A stretch of 10,098 bases of DNA from an uncultured Oscillospiraceae bacterium (GCA_934589325.1 CAKTNU010000044.1:1-10098), one strand, 5' to 3'; counted from the stretch's first letter, positions 1 through 6,912 are shown. The notes: generated from the letters alone by a model not told the origin. A program made the numbers and translations.

Positions 1-1
1 C

Positions 2-817
2 CTTGAGTGCACCTTCTCCGATCGCAGTCTTACCCCTGTCGGATATCCGACTTTCTACTTTCGCGCCCCGACCGCATACGTAAACATACTGCTTGAGGGC
101 GGTGTAGACTTCGTCACCACAGCAAACAACCACTTCAATGACTTCGGCGAGAAGGGCGTTGAAGATACATACGCTACCCTTGAAAACGCCGGTCTGCCCT
201 ACGGCAAGGTCGGTCAGGCACAGGTCGTCACTACGCCGAGCGGCATAAAAATGGGTATCTACTGCGGCTTCAACGCCAGCGAGGGATACTTTATCCCGAC
301 TACGGAGGAATGTGTAAGTGCAATAAATCAGATGAAGGCCGACGGCGCAGAGTACATCGTTATGGCCTTCCACTGGGGTAAGGAGCTTTACTACAAGCCC
401 AGCCAGAAGATGATCGATCTCGCTCAGGCCTGCATTGATGCTGGTGCCGATCTCATCTACGGCACGCATCCGCATGTTCTCGGCCCTGTCGTTGAATACA
501 ACGGCGGCATAATCATGTACAGCGTCGGCAACTGGAGCTTCGGCGGCAATACTCAGCCTACCGATCAGGATACCGCGATTATTCAGGTCACGATAAAGCG
601 CGACCTCGACGGCAGCATTACCACTGAAGGCTACGATGTCATTCCCTGCTGTGTCAGCTCCAACATGAGCGGCGGCGCAGGCTATAACGACTATAAGCCG
701 ACCCCCTACCCCGAAGATAACGAAGGCTACAAACGCGTGCTCAGCAAGCTCGACATGAACTCCGGCTGGGAGAACGCCACAAAAGACTACAGTGCATGGT
801 ACGGTGCCTGGGGCTGA
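2..817 (+). CDS. CapA family protein (poly-gamma-glutamate synthesis-type metallophosphatase fold), 5' partial
   Basis: The reading frame is open from base 2 at the window edge, so the true start lies upstream; the first internal ATG at 251 sits inside conserved sequence and is not the start. About 271 residues are visible. Family marks in order: LECTFSD (residues 2-7), FRAP (20-23), GVDFVTTANNH followed by NDFG (34-49), FHWGKE (123-128), GTHPHV (154-159) and YSVGNWSFGG (173-182). These match the CapA/PgsA domain, a calcineurin-like phosphoesterase relative whose His/Asn/Asp residues are expected to bind metal. CapA proteins are usually membrane-anchored or exported and are named for capsule poly-gamma-glutamate production, but many clostridial members stand alone and have no known substrate. 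The signal or anchor region would be in the missing N-terminus. The usual GNF near the last motif is GNW here. The gene stands alone in its orientation and ends at a hairpin terminator. Family assignment is firm; the physiological role is not known. Confidence 0.92.
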   Translation, partial: LECTFSDRSLTPVGYPTFYFRAPTAYVNILLEGGVDFVTTANNHFNDFGEKGVEDTYATLENAGLPYGKVGQAQVVTTPSGIKMGIYCGFNASEGYFIPTTEECVSAINQMKADGAEYIVMAFHWGKELYYKPSQKMIDLAQACIDAGADLIYGTHPHVLGPVVEYNGGIIMYSVGNWSFGGNTQPTDQDTAIIQVTIKRDLDGSITTEGYDVIPCCVSSNMSGGAGYNDYKPTPYPEDNEGYKRVLSKLDMNSGWENATKDYSAWYGAWG

Positions 818-830
818 TCAAGATCATAAC

Positions 831-865
831 AAAAAACTGCGAGGCTTCTTGCTTCGCAGTTTTTT
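831..865. terminator. Bidirectional intrinsic terminator between the capA-like gene and degV
   Basis: A perfect 12-bp inverted repeat (AAAAAACTGCGA at 831-842 and TCGCAGTTTTTT at 854-865) encloses an 11-base loop. It has an A-tract on one side and a T-tract on the other, so it gives a stem plus U-run on both strands. It lies between two convergent genes whose stops are at 815-817 and 871-873, so it can end both transcripts. Confidence 0.9.
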
Positions 866-870
866 ATCGT

Positions 871-1746
871 TTATTTGCTTCTGAATTCGTCGCTTCCCAG
901 GAAAAACAGCGCCAGCGTTCCGGGGCCGACATGCGAACCCGTTACCGGCTCATAACACACCAGCATCACTTCATGCGGAGGATTATTGCGGTTAAGGAGT
1001 TCTATCAGCTCCTGCGCATCATCCGGACAGTCGGCATGAGCAATACCGATGCATTGGCTGTACGGCTCACGCACCATGAGGTCATACTGTGCAGCCAGCG
1101 CTTTTATTGCATTTTTACGGCCGCGTGTCTTTTCAAAGCAGACTATCTTGCCCTCGGTGTCGCCCTTGAGCAGCGGCTTTATATTCAGCACCGACGCTAT
1201 CGCTGCCTTTACACTGGATAGCCTGCCGGTGCCGCGCAGATACTTCAGGTCGTCCACCGTGAACACCTGGCACATATTGTGCCGCAGGCTGTCAATTTCC
1301 GCGGCATTTTCGTCTATGCCCATACCGTCGCGCCGGTTCTGTGCCGCCTTAACGACGAGCAGCCCCTCTCCCAGAGACGCGGCCAGCGTATCGACTACGC
1401 ATATCTTTCTTTCCGGGAAATCCTCGCGAAGCTGCGCCGCCGCCATGAGCGCGGAATTATACGAGCCGCTGATGCCGGAAGAGATACCGATGAACAGCAC
1501 ATCCTCCCCCTTTTCAAGAAACGGCGTCATCGCATCCACATAGGTCTGCGGCGTTACCTGTGAAGTCACGACCTTCGCTCCTCTGCGCATCGCCTCATAA
1601 AACGCCGGGCCGTCAAAGCCGGAGTCGCCTGAGTCCTGCGGTGACTCTCCGTTGACCATGTAAGTCAGCGGCAGAGTCTCTATCTGCCACTTTTCAAGCT
1701 CTGCGGGTTCAAGATTCGCCGAGGTGTCGGTCATTATTATATACAT
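871..1746 (-). CDS. DegV family protein (fatty-acid-binding, FakB-like)
   Basis: 291 residues, the normal length for the family. The N-terminal TDTSANL (6-12), TSQVTP (61-66), ISSGISGSYNSA (88-99), DDLKYLRGTGRLS (165-177), NIKPLL (188-193) and C-terminal GSHVGPGTL (270-278) are the standard DegV motifs; the TSQ and GSHVGPGT segments line the fatty-acid pocket. In Gram-positive bacteria, FakB proteins present exogenous fatty acids to the kinase FakA for phosphorylation before membrane lipid synthesis; other DegV proteins have no proven partner. No fakA is nearby, so a FakB role is an inference. The start is the ATG at 1744-1746, preceded by AAGGAG (1756-1761) with a 9-base gap. A second Met at residue 5 is too far from this site. 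The gene reads alone from the divergent promoter region and converges on the capA-like gene. Confidence 0.95.
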   Translation of the reverse strand: MYIIMTDTSANLEPAELEKWQIETLPLTYMVNGESPQDSGDSGFDGPAFYEAMRRGAKVVTSQVTPQTYVDAMTPFLEKGEDVLFIGISSGISGSYNSALMAAAQLREDFPERKICVVDTLAASLGEGLLVVKAAQNRRDGMGIDENAAEIDSLRHNMCQVFTVDDLKYLRGTGRLSSVKAAIASVLNIKPLLKGDTEGKIVCFEKTRGRKNAIKALAAQYDLMVREPYSQCIGIAHADCPDDAQELIELLNRNNPPHEVMLVCYEPVTGSHVGPGTLALFFLGSDEFRSK

Positions 1747-1755
1747 GATATTTTT

Positions 1756-1761
1756 CTCCTT
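1756..1761 (-). promoter_or_regulatory. Ribosome binding site of degV
   Basis: AAGGAG on the minus strand lies 9 bases before the ATG at 1746 and supports that start over the in-frame Met four codons later. Confidence 0.8.
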
Positions 1762-1764
1762 AGC

Positions 1765-1785
1765 ATCTAATGCATGATATTAGAT
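1765..1785. repeat. Inverted repeat in the degV leader, possible operator or small hairpin
   Basis: Perfect 7-bp arms ATCTAAT (1765-1771) and ATTAGAT (1779-1785) surround a 7-base spacer. The right arm overlaps the proposed degV -10 element, so a dimeric repressor bound here could block degV transcription. It is AT-rich and short, so chance is possible, and no T-run makes it a terminator. Confidence 0.4.
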
Positions 1786-1810
1786 TAACATATATAGTCC
1801 ATTAAGTCAA
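1782..1810 (-). promoter_or_regulatory. Candidate promoter of degV
   Basis: On the minus strand TTGACT (1805-1810) is followed after 17 bases by TAATCT (1782-1787), with a TG one base upstream of the -10 as in extended -10 promoters. The -35 matches 5 of 6 consensus bases but the -10 only 3 of 6. The predicted start of transcription, near 1775, would give a short leader before the ATG at 1746. Confidence 0.45.
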
Positions 1811-1831
1811 GGAGTATATTTAACTATAATA

Positions 1832-1860
1832 TTTACAAACTATGAATTTAATGTTATAAT
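1832..1860 (+). promoter_or_regulatory. Sigma-A-type promoter of the DUF1836 gene
   Basis: TTTACA (1832-1837) is followed by a 17-base spacer and a perfect TATAAT (1855-1860). A TG at 1852-1853, one base before the -10, makes it an extended -10. Transcription would begin near 1867, about 20 bases before the ATG. This is the strongest promoter-like sequence I found in the window. Confidence 0.8.
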
Positions 1861-1876
1861 TGAAATTACGAAAGGT

Positions 1877-1882
1877 GAGGTG
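1877..1882 (+). promoter_or_regulatory. Ribosome binding site that sets the start of the DUF1836 gene
   Basis: GAGGTG lies 6 bases before the ATG at 1889. The GTG at 1880, which would lengthen the protein by three residues, is part of this site and so is an unlikely start. Confidence 0.7.
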
Positions 1883-1888
1883 GACATT

Positions 1889-2494
1889 ATGGGCTATGAT
1901 AAGGCACTTATCGCAGGTAAGCTGCGCCGCTGGGAAAAGTATCTGGAGCGCTTTCGGCTGCCCGAATGGGATGACATCCCCGATTTCGGCCTGTACATGG
2001 AACAGGTCGTGCAGCTTCTGAAGCAGTATCTCGACTATATGCCCCCCGAGCTCAAGGAAGAGCAGATAATAACCGCCGCATCGATAAATAATTACGTCCG
2101 GACAAAGATAATGCCCGAACCCGTGAAAAAGAAATATTTCCGCGTGCACATTGCATATCTTATAATAATCTGCACGCTCAAGCAGAGTTTAAGCATTGCA
2201 ATGGTGCAGAAGCTGATCCCCATGGGTCTGAGTGAGGGCGAGCTGCGTGAGCGATATGAGAGCTACGCCCAGCGGCACAGGCAGTCATCTGCGTATTTTG
2301 TGGAACAGGTGCGCCTTGCAGGGGCCAAGCTGCTCGATCATGCCGAGCAGACGGAGCTTGCAGTGAAGGACACCGAAGAGCTCATAGCGTCCACGGCAGT
2401 AATCAGCGGCTTCTCGCGGCTGCTGGCAGAAAAGCTGCTTCTGCTTGACGGAAAAGATATCACAAACGGCGGAAGCATTGAAGTTGAACGATAA
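1889..2494 (+). CDS. DUF1836 domain-containing protein (putative DNA-binding regulator)
   Basis: 201 residues from the ATG at 1889. The N-terminal half carries the DUF1836 signature: LPEWDDIPDFGLYMEQV (24-40), ITAASINNYV (61-70), PEPVKKKYFRVHIAYLI (76-92) and LKQSLSI (97-103). The segment at about 58-103 resembles a MerR-like winged helix-turn-helix, in which INNYVRTKIM is the likely recognition region and KKKYFR its wing. The C-terminal half (about 115-201) is helical and variable with no motif I know, and there is no membrane segment or signal peptide. DUF1836 proteins are common in Firmicutes and have no settled function; a transcription regulator is the best guess from fold. It has its own strong promoter, diverges from degV and converges on larC, with its stop codon inside the palindrome at 2484-2529. 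Control of degV or of its own gene is possible but unproven. Confidence 0.88.
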   Translation: MGYDKALIAGKLRRWEKYLERFRLPEWDDIPDFGLYMEQVVQLLKQYLDYMPPELKEEQIITAASINNYVRTKIMPEPVKKKYFRVHIAYLIIICTLKQSLSIAMVQKLIPMGLSEGELRERYESYAQRHRQSSAYFVEQVRLAGAKLLDHAEQTELAVKDTEELIASTAVISGFSRLLAEKLLLLDGKDITNGGSIEVER

Positions 2495-2529
2495 AAGCAG
2501 GGTCATATGACCCTGCTTTTATCGTTCAA
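2484..2529. terminator. Perfect 46-bp palindrome acting as bidirectional terminator, overlapping two gene ends
   Basis: The 46 bases read the same on both strands, centred on CATATG (2504-2509). The core arms are GCAGGGTCA and its complement, flanked by AAAA/TTTT tracts and then GATA/TATC, so each strand gives a GC-rich hairpin followed by TTTTATCG. The DUF1836 stop (2492-2494) and the larC stop (2503-2505 on the minus strand) both lie inside it, so part of the hairpin is coding for each gene. It most likely ends the DUF1836 transcript and the fhs-lar transcript. The U-run is only four bases before an A, so read-through is possible. Confidence 0.85.
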
Positions 2530-3687
2530 AACTATTTTTTTCACTTCATCGAGACTCCTGCCTGTTTCCCGCGCAATGCGGGCACAGTCGTCATACTCGG
2601 CTTTTTCCCGCCGTATCCCGTAGCCCTCGGAGGTTTTGATCCGAACACTGCCGCAATCTGTGTCCACGGTCCTCACACTGCGGTTCAGCGTGTACCGCTC
2701 ACAGGTGTATTCTCGGACGCCGAGCGTCGTCGTATTTCTGAATATGCAGCGCAGCATCTCCTCACGCTGTGCCGCACGGCACATGCAGGTCAGCATAACG
2801 CCCGGCCTGCTCTTTTTCATGCCGATGTTCGTAAAATACACGTCCAGAGCACCGTGGCGGAACAGCTCATCCATTGCGAACGCCAGTGCTTCCGGCGTCA
2901 TATCGTCGAGATTGCAGGCAAGCTCCGTGACCAGGTCCGTGTCGTCTCCGGCCTCTCCGATAAAGGCACGGAGAATGTTGGCCGTCGGAAAGTCCTTCTT
3001 TCCGGTGCCGATACCGATTTTATCGACCCGCATCACCGGCCGGCTCACGAAATCGGCTGCAAAGTGCTTAAGCAGCGCAGCGCCCGTTGGGGTACACAGC
3101 TCACTGCGTATCTCGCCGGAATATGCCGGGATGCCGAGAAGTATCCGTTCCGTTGCCGGTGCCGGGACGGGCAGCACTCCGTGGGCGCATTTGACAAAGC
3201 CGGAGCCAAGATTTACGGGAGATGCAAGTATTCTCCCCGGTGCAAGCTCGTATATAAGCTCGCATACGCTCAGTACATCGGCCAGCGCATCAAGCGAGCC
3301 GACCTCATGAAAGTGTATATTCTCCACCGGTTCCCCGTGCACCGCACTCTCGGCCTCAGCGATAATTCTGTACACAGCAGCGGCATTTTCGCGCACAGTC
3401 TCCGGCAGACCGACCTCGGAAATGAAGTCATATATCTCTTTGATGCCGGTGTGCCTGTGGTGATGCCGTTCCGTCTCACCCTCTTCGTCACCGTTTATGC
3501 TCACGGTGACATGAGTCCCTCGGACGCCGCACTTCGAGTCAGCCGCGGCGGATAACTCAGCTTGGCCCGCGAGGGCAGTATTCATTCTGGCAAGAAAGCC
3601 GTCCCTGTCAGGGTGTAGCTCCATAAGTGCGGCGGTGAGCATATCCCCAGCGCAGCCCATGGCACAGTCGATATACAGTGTCCTCAT
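2503..3687 (-). CDS. larC: Nickel insertion protein LarC (pyridinium-3,5-bisthiocarboxylic acid mononucleotide nickel chelatase), single uninterrupted frame
   Basis: 394 residues, full length. LarC uses CTP to insert nickel into the bisthiocarboxylated pyridinium mononucleotide and so completes the NPN cofactor of lactate racemase. Visible marks: YIDCAMGCAGDM (5-16), the histidine cluster RHHHRH (74-79), which could hold nickel, IHFHEVGSLDALADV (124-138), CAHGVLPVPAPAT (167-179), ELCTPTGAALL (196-206), the domain boundary around CNLDDMTPEA (258-267) and GMKKSRPGVMLT (289-300) in the C-terminal nucleotide-binding part. In L. plantarum the protein is made by a frameshift between larC1 and larC2; here both parts are in one frame. 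The ATG overlaps the larE stop (ATGA at 3684-3687) and follows GGGAGGAGAG (3691-3700), so the two are translationally coupled. The last eight residues or so are encoded by the terminator palindrome. Confidence 0.96.
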   Translation of the reverse strand: MRTLYIDCAMGCAGDMLTAALMELHPDRDGFLARMNTALAGQAELSAAADSKCGVRGTHVTVSINGDEEGETERHHHRHTGIKEIYDFISEVGLPETVRENAAAVYRIIAEAESAVHGEPVENIHFHEVGSLDALADVLSVCELIYELAPGRILASPVNLGSGFVKCAHGVLPVPAPATERILLGIPAYSGEIRSELCTPTGAALLKHFAADFVSRPVMRVDKIGIGTGKKDFPTANILRAFIGEAGDDTDLVTELACNLDDMTPEALAFAMDELFRHGALDVYFTNIGMKKSRPGVMLTCMCRAAQREEMLRCIFRNTTTLGVREYTCERYTLNRSVRTVDTDCGSVRIKTSEGYGIRREKAEYDDCARIARETGRSLDEVKKIVLNDKSRVI

Positions 3688-4439
3688 CGGCTCTCCTCCC
3701 TCGGCTTCGGGTCAATTTTCACAGTGCCGAAATACTTTTTCAGCTCATTTTCTATTGTTTCAAATTCGTTTTCCGCCTTATCATGCTGCTTCGCGGTAAA
3801 CTGCAGCAGTGCGCCGCCGTCACGCAGACGGACGCGGAAGTCCGTAAAACCGAGTGAAAATAGATAGTCCTCGCTCCTCTCAACGGCACGAAGCTTTTCG
3901 CCCGTTATCTCTTCGCCCGTTGGAACGCGGGTCGCAAGACAGGCATAGGCGGGCTTATTCCATGTAAACAGTCCGGCCTCATGCGAAAGGCGGCGGACCT
4001 CCGCCTTTGTCAGCCCGCAGATCCGCAGCGGCGAAAGGATATTTTCCTCTGTCAGGACGCGCATACCCGGCCTGTCTCCGCCCTCGTCGCTGGCATTGGT
4101 GCCGTCGATGATGAGCTCATAGCCGTCTGCCGCAGCCGCGGCGCGTATAGCGGACATAATGCGCTTCTTGCAGTAATAGCAGCGGTTTGCCGGATTTGCC
4201 GTGACCTCTTGGAATTGCAGCACATCTACGCTTATTTCGCGCAGCCCCACTCCGAGCTCAGCAGCAAGTCGCCGTGCATCCTCGCGCTCAAACTCCGGCT
4301 GAAACTGCGACTTAACAAAGTACGGCACTACATCCGCACCGCATTTTACAGCCGCGTAAATCAGATAAGACGAGTCGGCGCCGCCTGAAAAGGCCAGCGC
4401 CACTTTTTTATGCTCTGTGAAAAATTCCTTGATATCCAT
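3684..4439 (-). CDS. larE: ATP-dependent sulfur transferase LarE, three-cysteine type
   Basis: 251 residues. LarE adenylates pyridinium-3,5-biscarboxylic acid mononucleotide and replaces carboxylate oxygen with sulfur, twice, in NPN cofactor synthesis. The PP-loop SGGADSS is at 18-24; other family marks are DGTNASDEGGDRPG (112-125), LSPLR (135-139) and the C-terminal LGFTDFRVR (196-204). Cysteines occur in RCYYCKK (Cys87, Cys90) and in YACLATR (Cys167). The L. plantarum enzyme gives up the sulfur of one cysteine per reaction, while LarE proteins with three conserved cysteines, such as that of Thermotoga maritima, carry a [4Fe-4S] cluster; this protein fits the second type by inference. The ATG begins one base after the larB stop and has only a weak ribosome site, so translation probably depends on larB. 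The stop overlaps the larC start. Cytoplasmic, with no signal peptide. Confidence 0.96.
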   Translation of the reverse strand: MDIKEFFTEHKKVALAFSGGADSSYLIYAAVKCGADVVPYFVKSQFQPEFEREDARRLAAELGVGLREISVDVLQFQEVTANPANRCYYCKKRIMSAIRAAAAADGYELIIDGTNASDEGGDRPGMRVLTEENILSPLRICGLTKAEVRRLSHEAGLFTWNKPAYACLATRVPTGEEITGEKLRAVERSEDYLFSLGFTDFRVRLRDGGALLQFTAKQHDKAENEFETIENELKKYFGTVKIDPKPREESR

Positions 4440-4440
4440 A

Positions 4441-5193
4441 TCAGTCCAGATGATTTATCATGCTTGCAAGATAGCCCGCGCCGAATCCGTTGTCAATATT
4501 CACGACAGACATTCCGCTGGCGCAGGAGTTCAGCATACTCAAAAGCGCCGCCACGCCGCCGAACGACGCGCCATAGCCTACACTGGTCGGAACTGCGATC
4601 ACCGGGCAGTCCGCAAGTCCGCCGATAACCGACGGAAGCGCCCCCTCCATACCTGCGACAGCGATGATAACGCAGGCGCTCATAACGACGTCCATATTCA
4701 TAAGCAGCCTATGGATGCCGGATACACCGACGTCGTACAGCCGCAGGACATCGTTGCCGAGTGCTTCGGCGGTCATGGCCGCCTCCTCAGCGACCGGGAT
4801 ATCGCTCGTACCGCCGGTGGCGACAACGATGCGTCCCTTACCGCTTGGCTTAGGCATACTGCCGATAATGCCGACGTGTGCAAGCGAATTATACTCAAGC
4901 GGAAGCTCCGCTTTGACATAGTCGGCCGCCTCCTCTGAGAGCCGGGTTATGAGGACGGTCTGCTGGCCGTTTTTGATCATGGCCTTCGCTATGCCGAGGA
5001 TATGCTCCTTGGCCTTGCCCGCACCGTATATTACCTCCGGTACGCCCTGCCGTATGCCTCGGTGAAGATCTACCTTGGCATAGTCCTCTATCTCCTGAAA
5101 CGGCTGCATCTTAAGGCGGAGCGCCGCATCGTCAGGACTCATGCTGCCGTCGGCAACGTGATCAAGCAGTTCTGTCAGCTCATGCTTATCCAT
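4441..5193 (-). CDS. larB: LarB, nicotinic acid adenine dinucleotide carboxylase/hydrolase
   Basis: 250 residues from the ATG at 5191-5193. LarB carries out the first step of NPN cofactor synthesis: it carboxylates the pyridine ring of nicotinic acid adenine dinucleotide at C5 and hydrolyses the phosphoanhydride, releasing AMP. The N-terminal helical region (about 1-50) is followed by a PurE-like carboxylase core with VATGGTSDIPVAEEA (124-138), the GMEGALPSVIGGL stretch (181-193), VPTSVGYGASFGG (201-213) and NSCASG (222-227), whose Cys224 corresponds to the cysteine known to attack the substrate ring. The end VVNIDNGFGAGY is also typical. The start two codons upstream (GTG at 5199) lies inside the Shine-Dalgarno sequence and is rejected. 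The gene follows fhs by 18 bases and precedes larE by one base. Confidence 0.96.
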   Translation of the reverse strand: MDKHELTELLDHVADGSMSPDDAALRLKMQPFQEIEDYAKVDLHRGIRQGVPEVIYGAGKAKEHILGIAKAMIKNGQQTVLITRLSEEAADYVKAELPLEYNSLAHVGIIGSMPKPSGKGRIVVATGGTSDIPVAEEAAMTAEALGNDVLRLYDVGVSGIHRLLMNMDVVMSACVIIAVAGMEGALPSVIGGLADCPVIAVPTSVGYGASFGGVAALLSMLNSCASGMSVVNIDNGFGAGYLASMINHLD

Positions 5194-5196
5194 AGG

Positions 5197-5203
5197 CACC
5201 TCC
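5197..5203 (-). promoter_or_regulatory. Ribosome binding site that sets the larB start
   Basis: GGAGGTG on the minus strand ends 3 bases before the ATG at 5193 (5 bases after the GGAGG core). It contains the upstream in-frame GTG, so translation must begin at the ATG. Confidence 0.8.
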
Positions 5204-5211
5204 GTAAATGA

Positions 5212-6888
5212 TCAGAACAGGCCGGATATGACGCCGTTTTCGTCGACATCAATCCGCTCCGCGGCGGGGACCCGCGGCAATCCGGGCATTGTCATGATAT
5301 CGCCCGTCAGAGCAACGATAAAGCCAGCGCCGGCATTGACCTTCAATTCCCGGACATTGACGGTGAATCCGGTCGGCGCGCCGATAAGCGCCGCATCGTC
5401 CGAAAAGCTGTACTGCGTTTTTGCCATGCAGATCGGCAGGCCGCCGAAGCCGAGAGCTTCCAGCTTTGCCGCCTGCTTTGCGGCGCCTGCGCTGAGGCGC
5501 ACACCGTCCGCGTGATAAACCCTCCGGCATATGGCCTCGAGCTTACGCTCAATGCTCATATCGAGCTCGTATGCGGGGCAGAAATCGTTCGGCTGCTCAC
5601 ACAGACGCACGACCTCTTCGGCAAGCGCAGTACCGCCCTCGCCGCCCTTTGCCCATACCTCGCTGAGCACAGTCTTGACGCAGACTGCATTGCAGCGCTC
5701 CGCTATCAGGCGGAGCTCCGCCTCCGTATCGCCGGGAAAAGCGTTTATGGCGACAACGCACGGCAGGCCGAACACGTTTTTGATATTGTCCACATGTCGA
5801 AGGAGGTTCGGCAGACCGCGCTCCAGCGCTGCAAGATCTTCCTCCGCAAGACGTGCCTTTTCGACTCCGCCGTGGTACTTGAGCGCCCTTACAGTCGCAA
5901 CGATGACGACCGCGGAGGGCCGCAGGCCGGCAAGCCGGCACTTGATATCAAAAAACTTCTCCGCACCGAGATCGGCTGCAAAGCCCGCCTCGGTGACGGT
6001 ATAATCCGCGAGCTTCAGCGCCATTCGTGTGGCAAGCACGCTGCTGCATCCGTGGGCAATATTAGCAAAGGGGCCGCAATGGATGAACGCTGGTGTACCC
6101 TCAATGGTCTGTGCAAGATTCGGCTTCAGCGCGTCCTTGAGGAGCGCAGTCATCGCGCCCTCGGCTTTGAGGTCATGCGCGGTCACCGGACTGCCGTCAT
6201 ATGTGTAGCCGACTATCATACGGCCGAGGCGCGCCTTCAGGTCTGGAATATCCGTCGCAAGGCACAGCACAGCCATTACTTCGCTTGCGACCGTGATGTC
6301 ATAGCCGTCCTCACGCGGGATGCCGTCCGTCCTCCCTCCGAGGCCGCTGACGATATGGCGCAGCTGGCGGTCATTCATGTCGACGGCGCGGCGCCATGTT
6401 ATCTGGCGCGGGTCTATATTCAGGGCGTTGCCCTGATGGATATGGTTATCCAGCATTGCGGCAAGCAGGTTGTTCGCCGCACCTATGGCGTGAAAATCGC
6501 CGGTGAAATGGAGATTTATGTCCTCCATCGGCACTACCTGCGCATAGCCTCCGCCTGCGGCGCCGCCCTTTACGCCGAATACCGGGCCGAGGGACGGTTC
6601 TCTGAGCGAGGCAACAGTATTCCTGCCGATACGCCGCATGGCGTCGGCAAGACCTATGCATGTGGTCGTCTTCCCCTCTCCCGCCGGGGTCGGCGTGATG
6701 GCGGTGACAAGTATCAGCTTGCCGTCTGGTCTGGCAGACATATCGCGCAGAAGCGCGAGGTCTACCTTTGCCTTATAGCGGCCGTATTGCTCGAGATATT
6801 TTTCGTCTATCCCGGCGGACGCGGCAACAGTTGTTATCGGCCGCATGGTGCAGCTCTGGGCTATCTCTATATCGGACTTATAGGCCAA
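5212..6888 (-). CDS. fhs: Formate--tetrahydrofolate ligase (10-formyl-THF synthetase)
   Basis: 558 residues, the usual length. The enzyme joins formate to tetrahydrofolate using ATP, giving 10-formyl-THF for purine, formyl-methionine and, in acetogens, Wood-Ljungdahl carbon fixation. The N-terminal DIEIAQ (6-11), the P-loop [12 protein letters not shown] (65-76), [19 protein letters not shown] (96-114), [15 protein letters not shown] (121-135) and the C-terminal [19 protein letters not shown] are all characteristic. The start is a TTG at 6886-6888 with a G-rich ribosome site 6 bases upstream; no ATG or GTG lies between it and the in-frame TGA that ends the upstream transporter gene, so a rare start is the best reading. 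It is followed 18 bases later by larB and is probably cotranscribed with the lar genes. No functional link to NPN synthesis is known, and one copy does not show that the organism is an acetogen. Confidence 0.97.
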   Translation of the reverse strand: MAYKSDIEIAQSCTMRPITTVAASAGIDEKYLEQYGRYKAKVDLALLRDMSARPDGKLILVTAITPTPAGEGKTTTCIGLADAMRRIGRNTVASLREPSLGPVFGVKGGAAGGGYAQVVPMEDINLHFTGDFHAIGAANNLLAAMLDNHIHQGNALNIDPRQITWRRAVDMNDRQLRHIVSGLGGRTDGIPREDGYDITVASEVMAVLCLATDIPDLKARLGRMIVGYTYDGSPVTAHDLKAEGAMTALLKDALKPNLAQTIEGTPAFIHCGPFANIAHGCSSVLATRMALKLADYTVTEAGFAADLGAEKFFDIKCRLAGLRPSAVVIVATVRALKYHGGVEKARLAEEDLAALERGLPNLLRHVDNIKNVFGLPCVVAINAFPGDTEAELRLIAERCNAVCVKTVLSEVWAKGGEGGTALAEEVVRLCEQPNDFCPAYELDMSIERKLEAICRRVYHADGVRLSAGAAKQAAKLEALGFGGLPICMAKTQYSFSDDAALIGAPTGFTVNVRELKVNAGAGFIVALTGDIMTMPGLPRVPAAERIDVDENGVISGLF

Positions 6889-6894
6889 TAAAAT

Positions 6895-6903
6895 GCCCCC
6901 TTT
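6895..6903 (-). promoter_or_regulatory. Ribosome binding site supporting the TTG start of fhs
   Basis: AAAGGGGGC on the minus strand lies 6 bases before the TTG at 6888. The in-frame codons between it and the TTG are ATT and TTA, so TTG is the most usable initiator. Confidence 0.65.
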
Positions 6904-6912
6904 TAGTCTTGA

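Noticed and set aside
1793..1828. A 6-bp inverted repeat TATAGT (1793-1798) and ACTATA (1823-1828) in the divergent promoter region
   Set aside because: The arms are short, AT-only apart from one base and 24 bases apart, so chance in an AT-rich spacer is the simplest explanation.
1880..1888. GTG at 1880 as a longer DUF1836 start
   Set aside because: It overlaps the ribosome binding site GAGGTG, which is well spaced for the ATG at 1889.
2854..3555. Plus-strand open frames of over 200 codons within larC
   Set aside because: They are shadows of larC, with no family similarity and no plausible start signal.
5194..5199. GTG at 5199 as a longer larB start
   Set aside because: The codon lies inside the GGAGGTG ribosome binding site; the ATG at 5193 is correctly spaced.
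5512..6891. A 459-codon open frame on the plus strand, antisense to fhs
   Set aside because: fhs on the minus strand is unmistakable over its whole length; the antisense translation has no recognisable domain and uses unlikely residues such as many Cys and Arg.
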